Shown here: in pieces, positions 61,307-64,000 of the stretch
How positions within the stretch are numbered: the stretch's first letter is position 1
Layout of the letters: each line of letters opens with the position of its first letter
NCBI GenBank assembly: GCA_001931535.1
Contig: CP016211.1
Coordinates: 9,904,377-9,968,376 of the forward strand
DNA length: 64,000 nucleotides
Source: Minicystis rosea
GTDB lineage: Bacteria > Myxococcota_A > Polyangia > Polyangiales > Polyangiaceae
Reading direction: 5' to 3'
Notes under the pieces: model-generated
Seen by the model: only the letters and a program-made list of their open reading frames with translations
Database searches by the model: none
Told to the model about the DNA's origin: nothing
Position numbers and translations under genes: made by a program

Positions 61307-64000
61307 TTACTCGATTTCGACGGCCGTTTCGTCGTCGATGGTCGCTTCGTCGGCGGGCTCGGCGGAGAGGCCCAGCTTGCCGCGCGCGTCGGCGTAGTGA
61401 TCGCTCACCGAGAAGACCACGAGCTCGCGGGCCTCCGCGTTTCGGTTGATCCAGGTCAACCGATCCTTCCCGGCAGCGGGCGGCTGGTTGGTGTGACCAC
61501 CCGCCCAGGCGATGCCGGAGAGCGCGACGTTGAGATCACCCACGGCCAAGAGGCCGGCGCGGTTGCCCCAACCGTTGATCACCGTGTTCAGCGTGCCCGC
61601 TCGGTTGCCGATCGATCCGATGACGTCGGCCGCGAGGATGTTGACCTGCGGATCGAGGTTCTTCGGGACGACACGCGAGATGGCGCCGTAGAAGTGGGTG
61701 AGCTTGCCCTGGTCGACACCCTGCGGCGTCCACGACGCGTTGAACGCCTTGAGGTAGGCCGCGAGCATGGGCCAGAGATCGATGGGCGCGGTGCGCGCGA
61801 TCGCCGAGGCGTTCGCCTGCAGCACCTTGAGGGCGCGGTGGATGAGGAAGCTGCGCACGTCGTCCCGGGCCGACGCGACGAGCGGCTGGCCGAGGACGAG
61901 CGTGGGCGGATGCGTGCTCACCGGGAGGCAAACCGCGCCCAGGACGTTGGAGACGTGGACCTGGACGTTGGGCAAACCGTACCCAGCCGCGAGGCTGCGA
62001 ATGAGCTCGCCGAGCTCGGCCATCTGCGGCGGGAGCGGCGCGGCGCGGACCGCGTTCAGATCGTAAGGCACCGCCGTGTCGAGGAGCGGGCCCGTCTTCT
62101 GAAGCAGGTCGCGGAAGGCCGGCGTGAGGACGTCGGGGGCGAGGAGATCGTCGAGCGCGATGCCGCCGGCAGCAGCACCGGCGCCTTCGAGCGCAGCCTC
62201 GCCGCCGTCGAGCGCAGCGACGGCAGCCTTGGCCACGCGGGCGGCGTCGGGGCGGTTCTTGAGATCGGCGACCGCCGCGATCGTGCTGAAGAGGTAGGGC
62301 TCGAAACGGCCCGTGCCGAGCGCGCGACGCGCATCGGCGACGGCGCGATCGAGCAGGACGGTGGCCGCCTGCGCCTGGTTGTTGCGGAGGTAGAAGCGGG
62401 CCAACGCGGCCAGGGCGACGTCGTCCTTGGGCCAGGTCTTGCGAGCCTGGAGGAGCGTGCTCTCGGCCTTCTTGGCGTCGCCGACGGCTTCGTAGATGGC
62501 CGCGAGCTCGGTGGTGCGGACGCACTTCTGCTCGGGGGCCTCGGCCGCGTTGACGAGCAGGGTCTGCTGCTCGATGGCGCGCGCGGCGTCGCCCATCTTT
62601 TGATAGAGCGCGACGAGCCGCTCGCGCGCGAGCGTGTCGTTGGGCGCGCGCTTCAAGATCTCTTGATACGCGAGCTCCGCGCGCTCGGCGTTGGGCAGGT
62701 GCTCATCGTAGAGCTCGCCGAGGCGGAGGTAGATGGCCGCCTGGCGCTCGGCGTCGGGGACGAGGCGCGCGAGGCGGATCCACGCCTGCTCGGCGCCGGA
62801 CCAATCCTGCTCCGCAGCAGAGACGTCCGCGAAGGCGCCGAGGGCTTCGACGTGATCGGGGTTCGCCTCCAAGGCAGCGGCGAGGGCGGCCTTCGCTGCT
62901 GCGGCGTCGCCGACGTCGGCGAGGGCGCGGCCGCGGAGGACCTCCATCTCGACGCGCTCGCCGGGATCGGTGACCTGCTCCAAGCGGCGCTCGAGGAGCG
63001 CGGCGAGCTCGGCGCGCGCCCCATCCTCGATGTAGATGCCGCGCAGGCGCTGGAAGACGTCCTCGAACGAGGGGTCGATGGCGGCCACGGCTTCGAGCGC
63101 TTGACGCGCGTGGGCGGGGTCGGCGGCCTTGTCCTGCCAAAGGAGCGCCGCGCGATAGAGGATCTTGGCGCGCTCCGACGAAGAGGCGCACGCCTCGGCG
63201 GCCGCTTCGAGCGAAGCGGCGGCGCCGGCAGCGTTGCCCGTCGTTTCGAGCAGCGCGGCGAGCTCCAGGTGCGCGACGAGATGGTTCGGCACCAGCTCGA
63301 TGACCTGCGCGAAGAAGGTGAGCGCGTCCTCGACGCGCTCGGCCTTGAGCGCGCTCTGGGCCGCACGCAGCGAGAGCGTGGCGGCCTCGGAGGCGCGGGA
63401 CGTGCGCTCGCCGAGGGCGCGATCGGCTTCGAGCGCGAGGCCGTGCTCGCCGCGCGCGCGGGCGTGCGCCGCCATCTGGCGGAGAGCCCAGATGCTGCGG
63501 GGCAGGTGCTTGTAGGCGAGCTCCACCGCCTCGCGGGTGTCGTCCCAAGTGCCGGCCTGCTGGCGGAGGCGCGCCGAGAGCATCGCGTGCGCGACCGACT
63601 CGGGGCCTTCGAGAGCGCGGGCGACGTCGAGCGCGATGGGATCGAGCTCCTCGTCGCGACCCGCGCCGATGAGGGTGCTGGCGACGCGGCGGAGCGTGGG
63701 CAGGTGGCCGCCCGTCTCTTCCAGGATGGTGCGGCGCCAGAGCAGGCCGCTCGCCGCGTCGCCGCGGCCGCGCTCGTCCAGCTCGGCGAGGCGCTCGTAG
63801 ATTTCGAGGCGCTCGACGGAGTCGGTGCTCTCGCGGGCCCGCGGCATGAGAGCGTCGACGACGTCACCCGCGCCGTGACCCGCGACCGCGGCGCGGTACG
63901 CGAGGATCGGAGCGAGCTGCGCTTCGCCGGCGGCGATCGCCTTCTGGGCGCAGCGGGCCGCGCCTTCGAGATCGCCGCTGCGCTCGAGATCGAGCGCGGC
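61307..64000 (-). CDS. Large TPR-repeat protein (5' end outside the window)
   Basis: At least 897 aa visible; the frame is open to the window end, reading AALDLERSGDLEGAARCAQKA, so the start lies beyond 64000. The ATG at 63847 is internal. Repeated ~34-residue helix pairs of TPR type (AAQSALKAERVEDALTFFAQVIELVPNHLVAHLELAALLETTGN; AYQEILKRAPNDTLARERLVALYQKMGDAARAIE). After ~660 visible residues a different C-terminal domain appears (YDLNAVRAAPLPPQMAELGELIRSLAAGYGLPNVQVHV; VNILAADVIGSIGNRAGTLNTVING). The moaA start follows 57 nt after its stop. Confidence 0.85.
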   Translation of the reverse strand, partial: AALDLERSGDLEGAARCAQKAIAAGEAQLAPILAYRAAVAGHGAGDVVDALMPRARESTDSVERLEIYERLAELDERGRGDAASGLLWRRTILEETGGHLPTLRRVASTLIGAGRDEELDPIALDVARALEGPESVAHAMLSARLRQQAGTWDDTREAVELAYKHLPRSIWALRQMAAHARARGEHGLALEADRALGERTSRASEAATLSLRAAQSALKAERVEDALTFFAQVIELVPNHLVAHLELAALLETTGNAAGAAASLEAAAEACASSSERAKILYRAALLWQDKAADPAHARQALEAVAAIDPSFEDVFQRLRGIYIEDGARAELAALLERRLEQVTDPGERVEMEVLRGRALADVGDAAAAKAALAAALEANPDHVEALGAFADVSAAEQDWSGAEQAWIRLARLVPDAERQAAIYLRLGELYDEHLPNAERAELAYQEILKRAPNDTLARERLVALYQKMGDAARAIEQQTLLVNAAEAPEQKCVRTTELAAIYEAVGDAKKAESTLLQARKTWPKDDVALAALARFYLRNNQAQAATVLLDRAVADARRALGTGRFEPYLFSTIAAVADLKNRPDAARVAKAAVAALDGGEAALEGAGAAAGGIALDDLLAPDVLTPAFRDLLQKTGPLLDTAVPYDLNAVRAAPLPPQMAELGELIRSLAAGYGLPNVQVHVSNVLGAVCLPVSTHPPTLVLGQPLVASARDDVRSFLIHRALKVLQANASAIARTAPIDLWPMLAAYLKAFNASWTPQGVDQGKLTHFYGAISRVVPKNLDPQVNILAADVIGSIGNRAGTLNTVINGWGNRAGLLAVGDLNVALSGIAWAGGHTNQPPAAGKDRLTWINRNAEARELVVFSVSDHYADARGKLGLSAEPADEATIDDETAVEIE

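Overview
The window is very GC-rich, densely packed bacterial DNA. It has many predicted Cys-rich outer-membrane lipoproteins with Gly/Ser/Thr linkers, a Ser/Thr protein kinase, an NtrC-type enhancer-binding regulator and a small basic protein that looks like a family I recall from myxobacteria. Together these point to a myxobacterium (Myxococcota, probably Sorangiineae/Polyangiales). This is inference from gene style; there is no rRNA or marker-gene proof here. I saw no tRNA, rRNA, CRISPR array or intact insertion sequence.

Layout. 0.1-7 kb: metallophosphoesterase, Cys-rich lipoprotein, beta-propeller protein and S55 (SpoIVB-type) peptidase, mostly on the minus strand, separated by arrays of GC hairpins. 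7-13.4 kb (minus): ferredoxin, outer-membrane-type lipoprotein, lipoprotein, kinase with a pseudokinase tail, and urocanase. 13.7-18.9 kb (plus): three Cys-rich lipoproteins around a HEAT protein, a DUF4149 membrane protein and a small Cas2-like protein. 19-29.7 kb (mostly plus): E1-alpha of a 2-oxoacid dehydrogenase, desaturase, Uma2 nuclease, lipoamide dehydrogenase, a frameshifted RNase HII-like gene, glyoxalase II, Ku, and a coupled acyltransferase/GpsA-like pair.

30-41.9 kb: small Cys-rich lipoprotein with a second hairpin array, NtrC-type regulator and histidine kinase divergent from a SulP transporter, small lipoproteins, a different 21-bp hairpin array, HAD phosphatase, RHH-like protein, alpha/beta hydrolase overlapping a kinase-fold lipoprotein, and a YbjN-like protein. 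42-47.5 kb: a MacA/MacB-type efflux operon divergent from an OmpR/HK two-component system. 47.5-50.5 kb: two near-identical STAS-like paralogues, a tandem 101-bp repeat, a lipoprotein and a MITE-like palindromic element. 50.5-59.4 kb: two esterases, a HipA-like kinase/DUF3037 pair, SDR, O-methyltransferase, M15-like peptidase, GFA protein and an AlkB-type monooxygenase. 59.4-64 kb: TetR regulator divergent from alkB across two palindromic operators, MoaA, and a large TPR protein cut by the window edge.

The most distinctive signals are: (i) arrays of hairpins with the core GGGGCCGCAAGCGGCCCC placed directly behind stop codons at three loci, always in the same orientation relative to the upstream gene; (ii) a GpsA-like protein that has lost the catalytic lysine and is translationally coupled to a PlsB-type acyltransferase; (iii) several degenerate kinase folds (a kinase-pseudokinase fusion and a lipid-anchored FAM20/HipA-like protein); (iv) duplicated STAS-like genes with a conserved 24-bp element at fixed distance upstream; (v) a 126-bp TA-bounded palindromic element. 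All are read by eye; no search or folding program was run.
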